Source: Rhabditoides inermis (Eukaryota; Nematoda; Chromadorea; Rhabditida; Rhabditidae). Taken from it: a DNA stretch of 64,000 bases. A model generated the notes under the pieces. The model searched no databases, was not told the DNA's origin, and saw only the letters and a list, made by a program, of their open reading frames with translations. A program made the translations under genes and the position numbers. The DNA lies in the NCBI GenBank assembly GCA_963966185.1, contig CAWZYM010000217.1, positions 844,501 to 908,500 on the forward strand. Direction: 5' to 3'. Below are positions 48,723-59,220 of the stretch, one piece after another (positions within the stretch are counted from its first letter, which is position 1; each line of letters opens with the position of its first letter).

Positions 48723-49545
48723 TTAGTTGAGAAGGATGATGAGAAGTGCTGCGATAGCAGAGTAGACGGTGGAAGAGGAAGAGGTACTGGGAAGGGAGCT
48801 GAAGTGCATGGATGTCTTGTACTGGAAGATGCGCCAACCTGCTTTTGTGCAGCGCGTGGAAGTAGCTTGTCTTGGAATCACCGTACACCTCCCTCCTGGT
48901 ATACCAGCAGTTCTCCTTGGTAGGGTTCTTGGTGACACACTCACGGCGGAGCGTCCTGCAAGGGTTAGTTATACTATAGCCTGGCGGAGAGGATACCCAC
49001 TCGAACTTGAGCGGGTTGATTCCGTCGACGAGGTCCTTATAGAGGCAGAATGTGTTGAAGTGTCGAAGGAGAGTGCGGGCGTCTGCCTCGAATGCCACCG
49101 GCGACAGCTCGGACCCATCCTCGTCTACCGGGTGAGCTGTGCCGGCCTAGAGATGGTGCGGTCAGGTCAGCCTCAGTCGGAAAGACTTCGGTATTCGCTG
49201 TCTGGTTGTGATTGAAAGAAACAATTTCGAAGAGACTGACAGCTATTTTAGAGATGAGAGTGGAGGACTGAGTGAGAAACCAAAGGAAAGAGGGACTCAC
49301 GAGTTGCGTGACGTTTCCCATATTAGCGTGGCACTCGCGGAAGACTTTCGCACGCGAGAAGAGTGAGCCGTTGTCTTGGAAGGTGAATCCCATCTCAAGA
49401 ACTAGATTGACTCCACCCATTTAGGCCCCGCCCACTTGTTTGTAGATGCAGGGCGCGTAGTATATGCGCATGTCGTCGCAGAATTGGAAGAGCTGCGTGC
49501 GCTTCGGAGGGATCACAGGGTGGACAGGGGACTGAGGAAGGGAGG

Positions 49546-49583
<38 letters not shown>

Positions 49584-49678
49584 CTCCGTACCTCGACGAT
49601 GCATTTCTCGAATGCATCCCTGCATGTCTTTACGTGGGCGATATGAATGAGGGGAATCAGTAGAAGGGCGAGTAGCAT
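48723..49678 (-). CDS. Secreted cysteine-rich protein with GPI-anchor-like tail (199 aa), unrecognised
   Basis: Six minus-strand exons fit in frame: 49678-49592, 49531-49436, 49393-49301, 49146-48997, then about 48930-48870 and a last exon ending TAA at 48723. The protein starts with a signal peptide (MLLALLLIPLIHIAHVKT). Cysteines occur in TCRDAFEKC, QFCDDMRIYYAPC, FRECHANMGNVT (with an N-glycosylation site), NTFCLYKDLVDG, CVTKNPTKENCWYT. The C-terminus is a Ser-rich stretch then a hydrophobic tail (STVYSAIAALLIILLN), the pattern of a GPI-anchor signal, so it is predicted to sit on the outer cell surface. Several acceptors here end in gag rather than the usual cag or tag. The family is unknown to me. 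Confidence 0.65.
49546..49580. repeat. (CT)n microsatellite in intron 1 of the GPI-like gene
   Basis: About 35 bp of CT repeat on the plus strand, GA in the sense of the minus-strand gene, filling the 54-bp intron after exon 1 almost completely. Confidence 0.9.
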
Positions 49679-49804
49679 TTTGTTTGCAACAAGAGGCGGG
49701 CCGACCGCTATGTGTGCGGTGTGAGAAATGATGATGATACGAACGACGTGATGAATGGTGCGATTTTGCGAACGATGTTCTTAATTTCACGTTTACATTT
49801 GAGA

Positions 49805-50974
49805 ATGCGCGCTTCTGTGACGCCGTGGCTGTCGCGTCGTCTGGCAGACTGCCTTCTGGACGACGGGGTGTTGGATGTGCTGGAGGCAGCAGACGCGGAG
49901 AGTGTGGAGAGCTGGCTGGCCGCGCGGCCCCCACCCCAGCCACCCATTAGAAGAGGGACGCTGGCTGCGGGGGCGGCTGCGGCTGCTGCGATCGCAGTGT
50001 GGAAGCCGAGTATAGGAGTGGCAGGTGAGGGGACAGCGAAGAAGCAAGTGTAGAGTGGTAGTGTGCAGGCGGGCTGCTGCTCCCTCCCGTCGCTGCGTGG
50101 TGCGTGCGTGAGTGGTGGCAGTGTGGGCGGGCGGTGCGGGGCGCGGTCGCGTCGACAGAAAGCGCGAGGATACGGGCGGCCGCTCTGCTGCGCGCACTCA
50201 AGCACAGACACGTCGCCGCGTTCGGGTGAGTGTCTCTTTGTTCTTGTTTTAAGGCGTGGTCAGTCTCTTCGAACACATATCCGAAGTAATTCGAAGGCAA
50301 ATCGCAAGGCAAATCGCAAAGCATATCGGGAGTAGTTTGATGGCGATTCGAAATAGTTTGAAGAGACTGACCACTACTTTATGTACCTGTCCATCCAGTG
50401 TGGGCATCCCGTGTTGTCTATCGGCTGTCCGCTGGCGCGCCCTCCTCTCCCTCCGACAATGGGCGCGCGAGATGCACTCCGCTGCGCGGGAGCTCCATCA
50501 CAACAGGTCCGCGGTGAAACAAATGTTCATATGTTATTTTGGAACCAGTGATTCTTGGAATCCGGAATGTGCAATGGAATGATGGGATACTGAGATGACT
50601 CGGGTTGTGGTTTGAGGGTGGAGGAGCAGGTGTGTCTGCTGTGGTCGTGTATGCCGTCCGAGATGCGCCAGCTGATGGAATGGGAAGGCGACGACGAGGC
50701 GACCAGAGAGAGGCTCTGCGCACTCCCAGCTCTACAGGTAAGATATTGTAATGTAATGTAATGTTTATCGTAATCGACTAGGATAGGTATACACGGGAGC
50801 AATAAATAACGAAGATGTAAATGCACCAATGTACAGTACATGCTACTGTAATATTTGGGTGGATAGATGCTGCTGCCGTGGGAGACAGACCGCAGTAGAG
50901 TGACCGCACCCGCGCCCCCGATGCCTACCCCGGCACCGCCCCCAGAGTGGAGTGGCTACCACATAGTGGAGTAG
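49805..50974 (+). CDS. Putative membrane protein, unrecognised (N-terminal part)
   Basis: Starts MRASVTPWLSRRLADCLLDD. A hydrophobic hairpin follows (TLAAGAAAAAAIAVW, then across an intron GLLLPPVAAWCVREWW), suggesting two membrane passes. Basic and helical segments come next (AAALLRALKHRHVAAF; LSLRQWAREMHSAARELHHN; about 50.62 kb EEQVCLLWSCMPSEMRQLME). The last exon, MLLPWETDRSRVTAPAPPMP, ends HIVE with TAG at 50972-50974. The gene starts about 130 bp from the divergent start of the minus-strand GPI-like gene, so the two may share a promoter. Exons at 51680-53311 could belong to the same transcript if the last donor is different; the arrangement (membrane hairpin, then helical cytoplasmic region) is loosely reminiscent of vezatin, which I cannot substantiate. 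Confidence 0.5.
50250..50381. mobile_element. 130-bp MITE in an intron
   Basis: The ends are inverted repeats: TAAGGCGTGGTCAGTCTCTT at the left and AAGAGACTGACCACTACTTT at the right, pairing over about 24 bases with a few mismatches. It sits wholly inside the intron between exons ending at about 50227 and starting at about 50398. A related end (cgaagagactgacagctat) occurs at about 49222 in an intron of the neighbouring gene, so this is a family. Target duplication is unclear, possibly TA or TTTA. Confidence 0.65.
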
Positions 50975-51028
50975 TGCCGCTAACTGTAATTGAGGAAGAC
51001 GCGCAGCATTGCGCGGTACAGTGCAGTC

Positions 51029-51640
51029 AGTATACTAGTTCGCTGTATATGATTTCAGAACATTTTTCATGAGATAGTTCGTCAGATTTGTTTTGAATAA
51101 TTTGGAATTGTCTTCACAAACGATGAAAGTTGGTAACTGATTCCAAACAGTGCAAATTCTGTGAGATAGGAAAGATTGTTCGAGAGCAGTGGTTGATTTT
51201 GAGAAGATTTTCAGTCCATTTCCTCTACTCCTTGACTGAATTGAAGATTCTTTTGAGTATAATACAATCGGATTGTCTTCTTTGTCCACCCAAACTTGAC
51301 CATACACATACTTGTGTGCAGTACAAACATTTTTGATTGTTCTGCGGAATGAAAGAGGTTTGAGATCAAGTTCTTTCCGTCTTTGATCATACTCAAGATT
51401 CGGACAAAAACGTTTTGTAAACTTTCTTTGAATTTTCTCAACTGGATCCCAGTAAGTTTTCTTTATATCAATGAGGCACTCAGTATTATATTCCAAAATA
51501 GGTAAAACCTTAGCATTAAAGAGCGTCATAAAGCCTTTCTTGTTAAAACTGAATGCTCTGAATGATTATTTTTTTGAATTCGGTGAAAACAATGTTTGAG
51601 AGATTTGTTTGTGTTACACTTGAGAACATGGATGGGTGAG
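51029..51640 (-). mobile_element. 5'-truncated non-LTR retrotransposon (LINE) fragment
   Basis: A minus-strand ORF of 164 residues (51529-51035) encodes the C-terminal end of a reverse transcriptase: NAKVLPILEYNTECLIDI, KIQRKFTKRFCPNLEYDQRR, LDLKPLSFRRTIKN, and VWNQLPTFIVCEDNSKLFKT near the end. The preceding segment (to about 51640) reads as related RT sequence in another frame, so the copy is frameshifted. These are the thumb/C-terminal motifs seen in CR1/Jockey-like elements. The catalytic FxDD block is absent. It lies between exons of the unrecognised locus and is opposite in strand. Confidence 0.8.
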
Positions 51641-51679
51641 AAGATGCTTATGAGAAGATGCTTCAGACGTTGATTGCAG

Positions 51680-53311
51680 ACGGTGTACGAGTTGTGTTTC
51701 CTGCAGAGGAGTGAGCTACTGCGACTCGTTCTCCTACAGCTCATCGATGGTGGGTGCGGACAGAAGAGCACGAGGGGTTATTGTCAAGAATGATCGAGGC
51801 TTTTTTAGGCCAGATGGACGCTCATCTGTCGCACACGCTGAACCGACTGAATGCGGCGGTGGATGGAGTGGCGAGAGACATGCGGCATGCAGAGGGTGAG
51901 AGAGAGAGAGGGAGAGAGAGGGGGTGAGAGAGGGAGTGAGAGAGAGGGGGAGGAAGAGAGAGAGGGGGAGGAAGAGAGAGAGAGAGAGGGAGTGAGAGAG
52001 AGGGGGAGGAAGAGAGAGAGAGGGAAAGATGACTCACGTTTCTAAAGTTTCTAGAGTGTTTCTAGAGTAGAGTAGTGAGTTTAGAGTAGAGTATAATAGG
52101 CTCGCACTTAGCTCAGGATTTTCGTTGAAAAGATTATCGTGGGTTTTGAACATACCGTATACTGAACGGAATGCACAGCAAATTAGTTTTTGCCGTTCAT
52201 TTCTCTAAACTACTGATTCTCCCACATCACCACATGGCGTATTGGTAACGCTCTCGCTCAGGAAGCAGCACTCCGCGGGTTCGATCTTGTGTACCCACGG
52301 CGAAGTTTTGTCAAATTGAAAACATCATCCAAAAGGTTCTGATCGTTGTCTAACCACCCTAATGTCTCTCGTGAAAAGAGTGGAACTGATTTGCGGGCCG
52401 GCCACTATAATGAGTAGTGAGTGTCCAGAGTGTCTCACCCGCGGCAGCTCTCGCGGGGTGAGGGAGAAGAAGGTGATGGCTGCTGTCGAATCGACCCCGA
52501 CTGCGAGGGCTACTGTGCAACTCGAGGCGCTTCTCGATGGGTGAGTGGGTGCGGCTGTTGCTGTTGCTGTCGTTGTTTATGATGAGGTTGTAGCCTTGAC
52601 TGTGGCAGTGTGGATGAGTCGCAGTTGATCCGAGCTCTGCGATCTATCCTCGCCTCATTGGACGCGCGAGAGATGGATAGAGTGGAGAGGAAGGATGAGG
52701 GCAGAGGAGATGAGAGAGGCGAAGAGGAGAGGGTGGAAGAGGAGAGGAAGTCCGTACCGCTCAACCAGCCGCCTAGAGATGAGGTGGGTGAGCGCTGATT
52801 GAGAAATGGAGAGAAAGAGGGGGAGGTGAGCTATGTTCAGTTCTTCGAAGCGCTGTCAGCCCCGGAAGCAGTGTCTGGCTGGAGTGGACACGAGGAGGAG
52901 GTGTTGGACAGACAGACTGGCAGTGCCATTCTAGGAGAACTCCGAGCGGCACTCACTGGAAGGGCAGAGGATATGCAGAGAAGAGAGATGAGGTGAGGAT
53001 ATTGCGTCAGTAACCTCGAACTTCAGTAACTGCTATTTCATGTGTTGTTCAGGGCTCTGGCCGCGTTCTATGGCACGACTGAAGTGGAGATGGCGGAGAA
53101 GCTGCGAGTGGAGAAGGAGCAGGAGGAGAAGAGGGAGGAGGAGAGACGGAGAGGGCCGGAGGAGCTGCATGGAGAAGGGGAGGGAGTAGAGGAGGAAGAG
53201 GAGGAGGAGAGACCCCGTGCGCCCCTCGCAAATGATCTCCTGGCAGCACTCATGAGTAGGAGAGGAGTGGCAGAGACTGTCATTGGAGATTCCGATGACG
53301 AGAATCAATGA
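51680..53311 (+). CDS. Helical acidic protein segment, unrecognised (possible 3' part of the 49.8-kb gene)
   Basis: Exons from about 51680 encode TVYELCFLQRSELLRLVLLQ, QMDAHLSHTLNRLNAAVDGV, then after a GA-rich intron ECPECLTRGSSRGVREKK, VDESQLIRALRSILASLD, VSYVQFFEALSAPEA, and finally EMAEKLRVEKEQEEKREEER. The end is AETVIGDSDDENQ with TGA at 53309-53311. It looks mostly alpha-helical with a highly acidic, coiled-coil-like tail. No start codon with good context lies between the LINE fragment and the first exon, which is why I suspect one long gene interrupted by the LINE. The function is unknown. Confidence 0.5.
51896..52027. repeat. (GA)n-rich tract in an intron
   Basis: About 130 bp of GA repeats with GGGGGA and GTGAGAG interruptions directly after a donor-like gtgagagag. 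Several potential donors lie inside the repeat, so the exact splice site is ambiguous. Confidence 0.9.
52222..52300 (+). mobile_element. tRNA-derived SINE or tRNA pseudogene
   Basis: Contains a Pol III A-box-like sequence (tggcgtattggtaacgc, 52234-52250) and a B box (gggttcgatct, 52277-52287) about 30 bp apart, followed by pairing-competent gtaccc. The arrangement is that of a degenerate tRNA or the 5' head of a tRNA-derived SINE; the acceptor stem does not close well. It lies in an intron. No poly(A) or clear target duplication was found. Confidence 0.45.
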
Positions 53312-53815
53312 TTATTGATTGATTTACTTTATACTGTTTTGTGCATTGTATAGCAGTTTTACGAGAGAATTTGGATTGGATCGTTGCGATCGTGAGTCTG
53401 TTCAACGTCGAGAATAAACAAAGAATAATCATAGTCAGCATGGGCAACGTGTTAGTGGGAAAGGTTTGTCCGGAATGAGCCTCGATCGATCTCACTGATC
53501 GGTTATATACATATTATCGCATCGCAAAGCATCAAAACCACAACAAGAGACGAGCGTGAGAATCACAACAAAGAGATGACACATCTCTCACATTATGAAT
53601 AATTATAATTCATCAATGTAGGTCTGCTTACCGCCGAGTAGTCGCTGGTTGATATAGTTTGGTCCCTGAAAATAGCGATATTTTCTCTAATACATCTGTT
53701 CTTTCTCACCTTGTATGGAATATCGTTATCCCACTCAAGCGGCTCTCTTCCAATCACATTGCTCGCCTGATCAACAAGTAAATAACAAACACTAACGGAA
53801 ACACACACCGTCTGC
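53312..53815. other. Short intergenic stretch between convergent loci
   Basis: Contains the 3' flank of the acidic-tail gene with aataaac at about 53412, then sequence that may be the 3' part of the minus-strand kinase locus (a further exon around 53.73 kb is possible). Nothing is firmly recognisable. Confidence 0.35.
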
Positions 53816-54795
53816 CACGCTCCAGAATAGCTTGACAATAGTCGTAGTCTCTTCTATACGTCAGCTTGTCAATGTATCTTAAATGAGATGAGATGAATGC
53901 ACACTTCTATACGTCAGCTTGTCAATATATCTTAAAGTAATACAGTAATCGCCCGTCGTCAGTAACAAGATTTCCTACCGAAGCAGGAGATTGTACTCCG
54001 TCTCGGGGCAGTGTTCCAGCAAGTTGTGCACGGTCACGTCTCCACGGATCTCCTCCTTGCAGAAGTCCACTCGACGATCATGTAGAACCAAGACTCGATG
54101 TCGTCCTGTAATTACGTTATAAACCAAAAAAAAACAGAAAATGGAAAAGGAGAAGAATAGAGGGCAAGTGAGGCCACCTGGAGCGGACTGCCGAGCAGAT
54201 CGCTCCAGGTGCGAGAGAAGATGATGAGAGATAAGTATGGGACAAAACGAAAGGGAGAGGTGTAATGATGAGACAATATCAATAATAATGTTAGTAGGAG
54301 AAAAGATGAAAAGAGAAATGAGATAAATGGTAAGTAACCTGGTCACGGATCGCAATGTTGCTGGGTTTGATTTTGATGTCTCTGTGAATGTGTCCGTCGT
54401 CGTGCAGGTCCTCGATTGCTTTGAGAGTTTGTTCGGCCATCTAAATGTTTCGGGTTGCAGAAATACACTGAATACCTTGACACTAGTCGACATGGAAAAT
54501 CGCTTAATAATCATGTCGTTCTTCAACTCCGCGAAGTTGCAGCCAACCTCGAAAACAAACACCTATCTTATTAAAGTATCCACGAGTTCCATTACAAAAA
54601 AACGTGTATCCGGGAATTATGCTCCTTCCAACAACATCACAGATATGCTTGCTAGCTTCCGAACCGGCCGATCGCATCACCCGTACCGTAACATATACGG
54701 AAGATCAGAGATGAACGCACCTACACAATAGTCCATGTGATCCATCTCGAACATTTTTTTCGGGGCAGCCAAAGACTCCATTTTCACTGCGTACT
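53816..54795 (-). pseudogene. Degenerate CK1/TTBK-like protein kinase
   Basis: Minus-strand exons read, in order: SEYAVKMESLAAPKKMFEMD (beta-3 Lys, about 54.79-54.72 kb); FVFEVGCNFAELKNDMII with FSMSTS (about 54.55-54.48 kb); AEQTLKAIEDLHDDGHIHRD then IKPSN (catalytic loop, about 54.44-54.34 kb); DDIESWFYMIVE (about 54.10 kb); EEIRGDVTVHNLLEHCPETE with YNLLL (about 54.05-53.98 kb); YIDKLTYRRDYDYCQAILER (about 53.88-53.82 kb). This is the CK1/tau-tubulin-kinase pattern with HRDIKPSN and DDIESWFYM. The DFG and activation-segment exon is missing between 54.34 and 54.12 kb, about 20-25 residues after FYMIVE are lost with a frame change, and no glycine-rich loop is found upstream. It is best read as a decaying copy or a non-catalytic relic. 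Confidence 0.6.
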
Positions 54796-55377
54796 CCGAC
54801 CTGTTCGAAATGCGACTTACCTCAAACAACAACAAAATAAACTAACAAAGACATTTAAAGAAATCACGTTCGATAAATGTTCACAATGAAAAAAATAGTG
54901 TAGGTGAGTGAGATGAGGTAGATGAGACCATTCCACCACCCACGCGAGGTGGCGTCGGCTGCGTGGAGGCACGGCTACCTCTCAGGCGACTTACACAAGA
55001 AGGTTCGCCAATGTCGCACGTGTCGCCATACTCTTCCCGCATCCACAGGTGAAACCAGTGGCAGCTGCTCATCTGATTCTCTCCCACCACGGGAGCATGG
55101 AGACAAGCGCCTTGTACAGCGCCATCGAGAGTCGATACTCGACTACTATGGACGACGCAGCTAGTAAGTGAATGGCATCAGAATGAACATCAGCACTCAA
55201 TATATTGATTAAGGTCGCTCGTCCAGCAGATGGCGACGTCGCGTGCATTCGACTCGATAACATACGGATACTACGAGGCAAACCACTGATATGTGAGCTA
55301 CAGAGGAATGGTTCTACCGACTGAAACGGCCCAGGCAGAGAGCGGAAAGCAGAGGAGAAAAAGAAGGCAAAGGAGAA

Positions 55378-55419
<42 letters not shown>

Positions 55420-55930
55420 CGCTCTCTTGGCGTTAAAAGCGTCATTGGAACAACAAAGAAAAATAATTTGGATAGGCATGCAAAATAAGACATGAGATTG
55501 TTTTCACATTAGCTTAAAGCAACAGTGGCGACTTATTTTCGACTCGGAGTATTATTAAAAATCATATTAACCTAACACATTTGCAGTTTTAGCGAAAAAA
55601 CGACGGTTATGCGTTACTTTCGATTCTGCAACTGCTAAGAATGCAGCTCAAAATTTGAATTTCCCGCCAACGGTTCACTGCAAAACTGGGATTGGAGACA
55701 TAACCGCAAATGAACAACGGCCGGTCACTTGCTTCTTGGCTCAGTGCATGTGCGCTGCGTTGTAGCGCCCGAACTTCGCGGGTTAATTTCCGGTCACGGC
55801 CAAATGTTTTGCTCGTGTGAAAATGAGGAGTTGTGGCAGGTTGTGGCAGAAATAAGTCGCCAGTGTTCCTTTAACCACGCCCTTTCCCAATCAACACATT
55901 GCATCGTTTCTCAGAGTCATTTGTCTGAGC
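54796..55930. other. Intergenic region with (CT)n tract
   Basis: No gene supported. A (CT)n tract lies at 55381-55416. Minus-strand ORFs across 55.07-55.48 kb partly arise from that repeat. A donor-like gtaagt on the minus strand near 54.99 kb could mark a lost 5' exon of the kinase, but no glycine loop is readable. Confidence 0.4.
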
Positions 55931-56226
55931 ATGGCAGAACCAGTGTGGTCAGAAGAATCAGACTCAGGCTCGCCTTCACACAATAGTGTCCACAATTCTT
56001 GGGGGGTGCGGCCATCTCTTATCTCTCATTTTACTCCTTTCCCTCCTCTCTTCTTTCTTTCCAATCTCTCGAAACAATTTACGCTCCCATTGAGTCGGAA
56101 ACCTGCTCTTCTTCATGTTCTTCTCCTGGTCCCATGATGGAAATCATTGACGGAAACTTTGAACAGTTACCGTCTGAGTCCAAGACCATCGAGCACAACG
56201 CTCTCAAGGTCACGGTGGTTGAGTAG
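55931..56226 (+). CDS. Small acidic ORF, two exons (68 aa), unrecognised
   Basis: Exon 1 (55931-56005) encodes MAEPVWSEESDSGSPSHNSV and five more residues, ending at a gtgcgg donor in phase 0. Exon 2 (56095-56226) encodes SETCSSSCSSPGPMMEIIDG and continues to KVTVVE with TAG at 56224-56226. Both exons are Ser/Glu-rich and acidic, as in disordered regulatory proteins. The acceptor (cattgag) is weak. It could also be a chance ORF, or a terminal exon pair of an unseen gene. Confidence 0.35.
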
Positions 56227-56428
56227 GAGCCAAACGTTCTAATAGTAGCTGGTACCTAGTGTTTGCATTTCACTTGTTCGTAGAATCGGGCTGATCGCGT
56301 ATCGATTGATTATCGATATTTTCTTCCAGATGTCAAATACAGATGGTTACGATTTGACCAAGACGGACAATTCGATTTGTTTTCATGATAATAAAAACTG
56401 ATCAAAAATGCACTTCGCAAACATAAAC

Positions 56429-57095
56429 GCACTGACAGTGTTGGAGAGAGGACAGATTTGTGAAAAGTAGGGGAGAGCGATGCTAATGCGGTTTTTCTCG
56501 AAAGTAGACATATTAAATAGAAAAAGTCCATAGAGTGTGTAATTCCAGACTCGACGGTTGTCTCATAGCGGACCCCTTGGTCTGGGTGCGCGGCGCCACT
56601 GACAGTGTTGGGGAGAGGACAGATTTGTGAAAATAGGGGAGAGCGATGCTAATGCGGTTTTTGAGACTAGAAAGTAGACATATTAAATAGAAAAAGTCCA
56701 TAGAGTGTGTAGTTCCAGACTCGACGGTTGTCTCATAGCGGACCCCTTGGTCTGGGTGCGCGGCGCCACTGACAGTGTTGGGGAGAGGACAGATTTGTGA
56801 AAAGTAGGGGAGAGCGATGCTAATGCGGTTTTCGAGACTCGAAAGTAGACATATTAAATAGAAAAAGTCCATAGAGTGTGTAGTTCCAGGCTCGACGGTT
56901 GTCTCATAGCGGACCCCTTGGTCTGGGTGCGCGGCGCCACTGACAGTGTTGGGGAGAGGACAGATTTGTGAAAATAGGGGAGAGCGATGCTGATGCGGTT
57001 TTTGAGACTAGAAAGTAGTCATATTAAATAGAAAAAAGTCCATAGAGTGTGTAGTTCCAGGCTCGTTGTCTCATTGCGGACCCCTACCCCTTCAC
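56429..57095 (+). repeat. About 170-bp tandem repeat, four copies
   Basis: The landmark actgacagtgttgg recurs at 56431, 56598, 56768 and 56939 (spacing 167, 170, 171). Copies contain gcggaccccttggtctgggt, gcgcggcgccactgacagtg and catattaaatagaaaaa. They are about 95% alike; the first lacks its start and the last decays at about 57090. The open frames across it (MDFFYLICLLS on the minus strand) are repeat artefacts. Confidence 0.93.
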
Positions 57096-57900
57096 CTGCA
57101 GAACGCACCAGATCCAAAGTGGAATAGAGAACGAATACAATACGTGAGTGATTGTTCGTGGATAAAAATGACGTTTATGTGTTTACCATCGTTGGATTGT
57201 ATATCACAGTTCAATCAATCAATCAATCAATCAATCATTTATCCAGAATTGCTATACCCTGACTATACAACAAGTGCATACGGTACACCACAAGGGCTAA
57301 GCGCTGGGAGAAACACAGTTTAGCAACGGGGATGGTAGGGTCGAAGGTCGAAAGTCGATATTAGATCGATATTCAGTCGACAATCATTCGATTTCCTTTC
57401 CATAATCCATTAGAATTAGATACCATTATAGACGATAGTGGGGCTCCGGGTCTTCCTTTCCTTCCATTATAATCCACAATAGTAACTCCGCGGGCTAGGA
57501 AGACAGCGTTTTATGAGCTATTCCCCGCCTTGCTCAAGGGTACTGGGGGAAGATCATTTCGACCCGACCGCGCGATGCGAGAGAGGAAGAAAAAAAATCA
57601 CAGTTCATTCACGGCGAAACTATCATATTAAATACAAAAAGAGACTGTACAAATATATTCGTGTGTATTTGCCCTGATGTTAAGAATGCGTGCTCTATTG
57701 CAAATGTACAGTAAACTTGTGCGATGTGGGAGCGCGCAGTTATAATAAGCTCCGCCCACCTAATGGCTCTCTCGCACCGCCGGCGACGCCGCGCCGTGAT
57801 CCATGGTGTATTGATTCTGTTATGTTGGAATTGTAGATGTGCTGAATGCTGTGATCGACACGCTGAGACGCAATCTGAGACAAGGGCACCGCCGCAGCAT
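57096..57900. other. Non-coding stretch before the PNLDC1/LINE composite
   Basis: Contains a short (caat)n tract at about 57211-57237 and otherwise unique sequence. Several short ORFs are seen on both strands, none with support. A donor-like gtgagtg at 57143 after aacgaatacaatac is isolated. Confidence 0.4.
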
Positions 57901-57904
57901 TCGA

Positions 57905-57947
57905 GATGGTGGATGTGACGGAGAAAAACTTCCGTCAATGGTGGCCG
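57905..57947 (+). pseudogene. Candidate first exon of the PNLDC1-like gene
   Basis: Reads MVDVTEKNFRQWWP and ends at a gtttaa donor-like site. PARN-family proteins begin with a very similar pattern (Met, acidic/hydrophobic residues, Asn-Phe, then a helix before the DxE exonuclease motif). It lies on the same strand as, and immediately 5' of, the LINE composite that abuts the PNLDC1 3' half. The match is short, so this is suggestive only. Confidence 0.35.
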
Positions 57948-59220
57948 GTTTAATTACCCAAGTTTGAGGATCAGTATCATCAACGATGATGCCGTGTTCG
58001 CGCTGCGTGACCTGTACGTGCCCTCCTCCGATGTCGTTCCACTTGCCCCCGCCCAAGCCCGTCCCTATGCCCATGCCGCCGCCGCGCCCACTGATGTCCC
58101 TGCAGTTGGACGAGCCGTACGACGGAACCTCATCGCCCAACTCTCAGGTGATTGTTTTCCAACTTGAAACCAAGCATACCCATTGTGTCGTGCTGTCCGG
58201 GGTTCCGGAAGCCCCGGGAGACGTACCGCCCTATGCCCGGTCGCAGTACGACCGCTCCACTGTCGAATGGCTGTTCAACACCATTGGTGCTGAGGGCCCG
58301 GTGGTGGATGTGTACCGGCTGGGCGGTGCGCTCCACAGCAGACACAATCCTCGCAACCTCAAACTCGTGTTCACCAACTCCCACACCCCGAAGTATTTTG
58401 TCGCCGCGCTTTCCCGTTATGTCGTTCGTTTCCCTCGCTCTGAGATTGCCCTCGCCAAGGCGCATGCGCGTATCTCGTATGACGGTGCGGGTCTCGCTGC
58501 TCACAATGAGCGGCTCCGCTCCCGCAATGCGAATTCGCGTGCCTTCCATCCCGCACCCAACGTGGAGCGGATGGTGTCCACCAATGGACAGGCTGCGGCG
58601 ACCTCATCGGGGGACGCCTTCCCGCCCCTCTGTTCATCGACTCCTGCGGCCAACACCCAACATGGCGATAAGCCTATGGTAGTCGGTACCACAGTCGAGT
58701 CTGATGCGATGGAGGTGGTGGAGGAGGAGACGGGGGAGAGCGAGGAGGTGGAGTTCTCGGGGAGTGTGGGAGCCCTCCTCGATCAGCTTGCCACGCCCGT
58801 TAAGGCAGGCAAGAAGAGAGGGAGGAGGACCACCCAGCCTACAGCTGCTTCCCCCATAAACAAAATTCGCATTATGAGTAAGGATGGACGCTGCGTCACT
58901 CTTTCCAGATCGACCTCCGTTCCCCGTGCCGCAGCCCCGGTGTCGCCCGCTCGCCCGTGCCCTGGCCGTATTACGGACCCGCAGAAACACGGAACTGCAT
59001 ACCGTAACATGGTATTGAAATTATAACGGAACCGCAAAATAAAAGTGTTCCTCTTAAAATTTGCCACTCCGTATGACAAATGTAACGGAACTGCAGATAC
59101 GTATAACGGAACTGCAATATTCGTTGCGGGACCATTTTCGCAAATCTCGTGATAAATTTCCTTTTTTCTCTTCGTTGTTTATTTATGGTGTTGTTTATTT
59201 ATATATTGGTTTCCAGGCTA

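Noticed and set aside
56513..56872. 119-codon minus-strand ORF with repeated MDFFYLICLLS
   Set aside because: It is the 170-bp tandem repeat read in frame.
58130..59079. Minus-strand ORFs over the LINE ORF1
   Set aside because: Shadows of the GC-rich plus-strand ORF1 with its clear non-LTR ORF1-like pattern.
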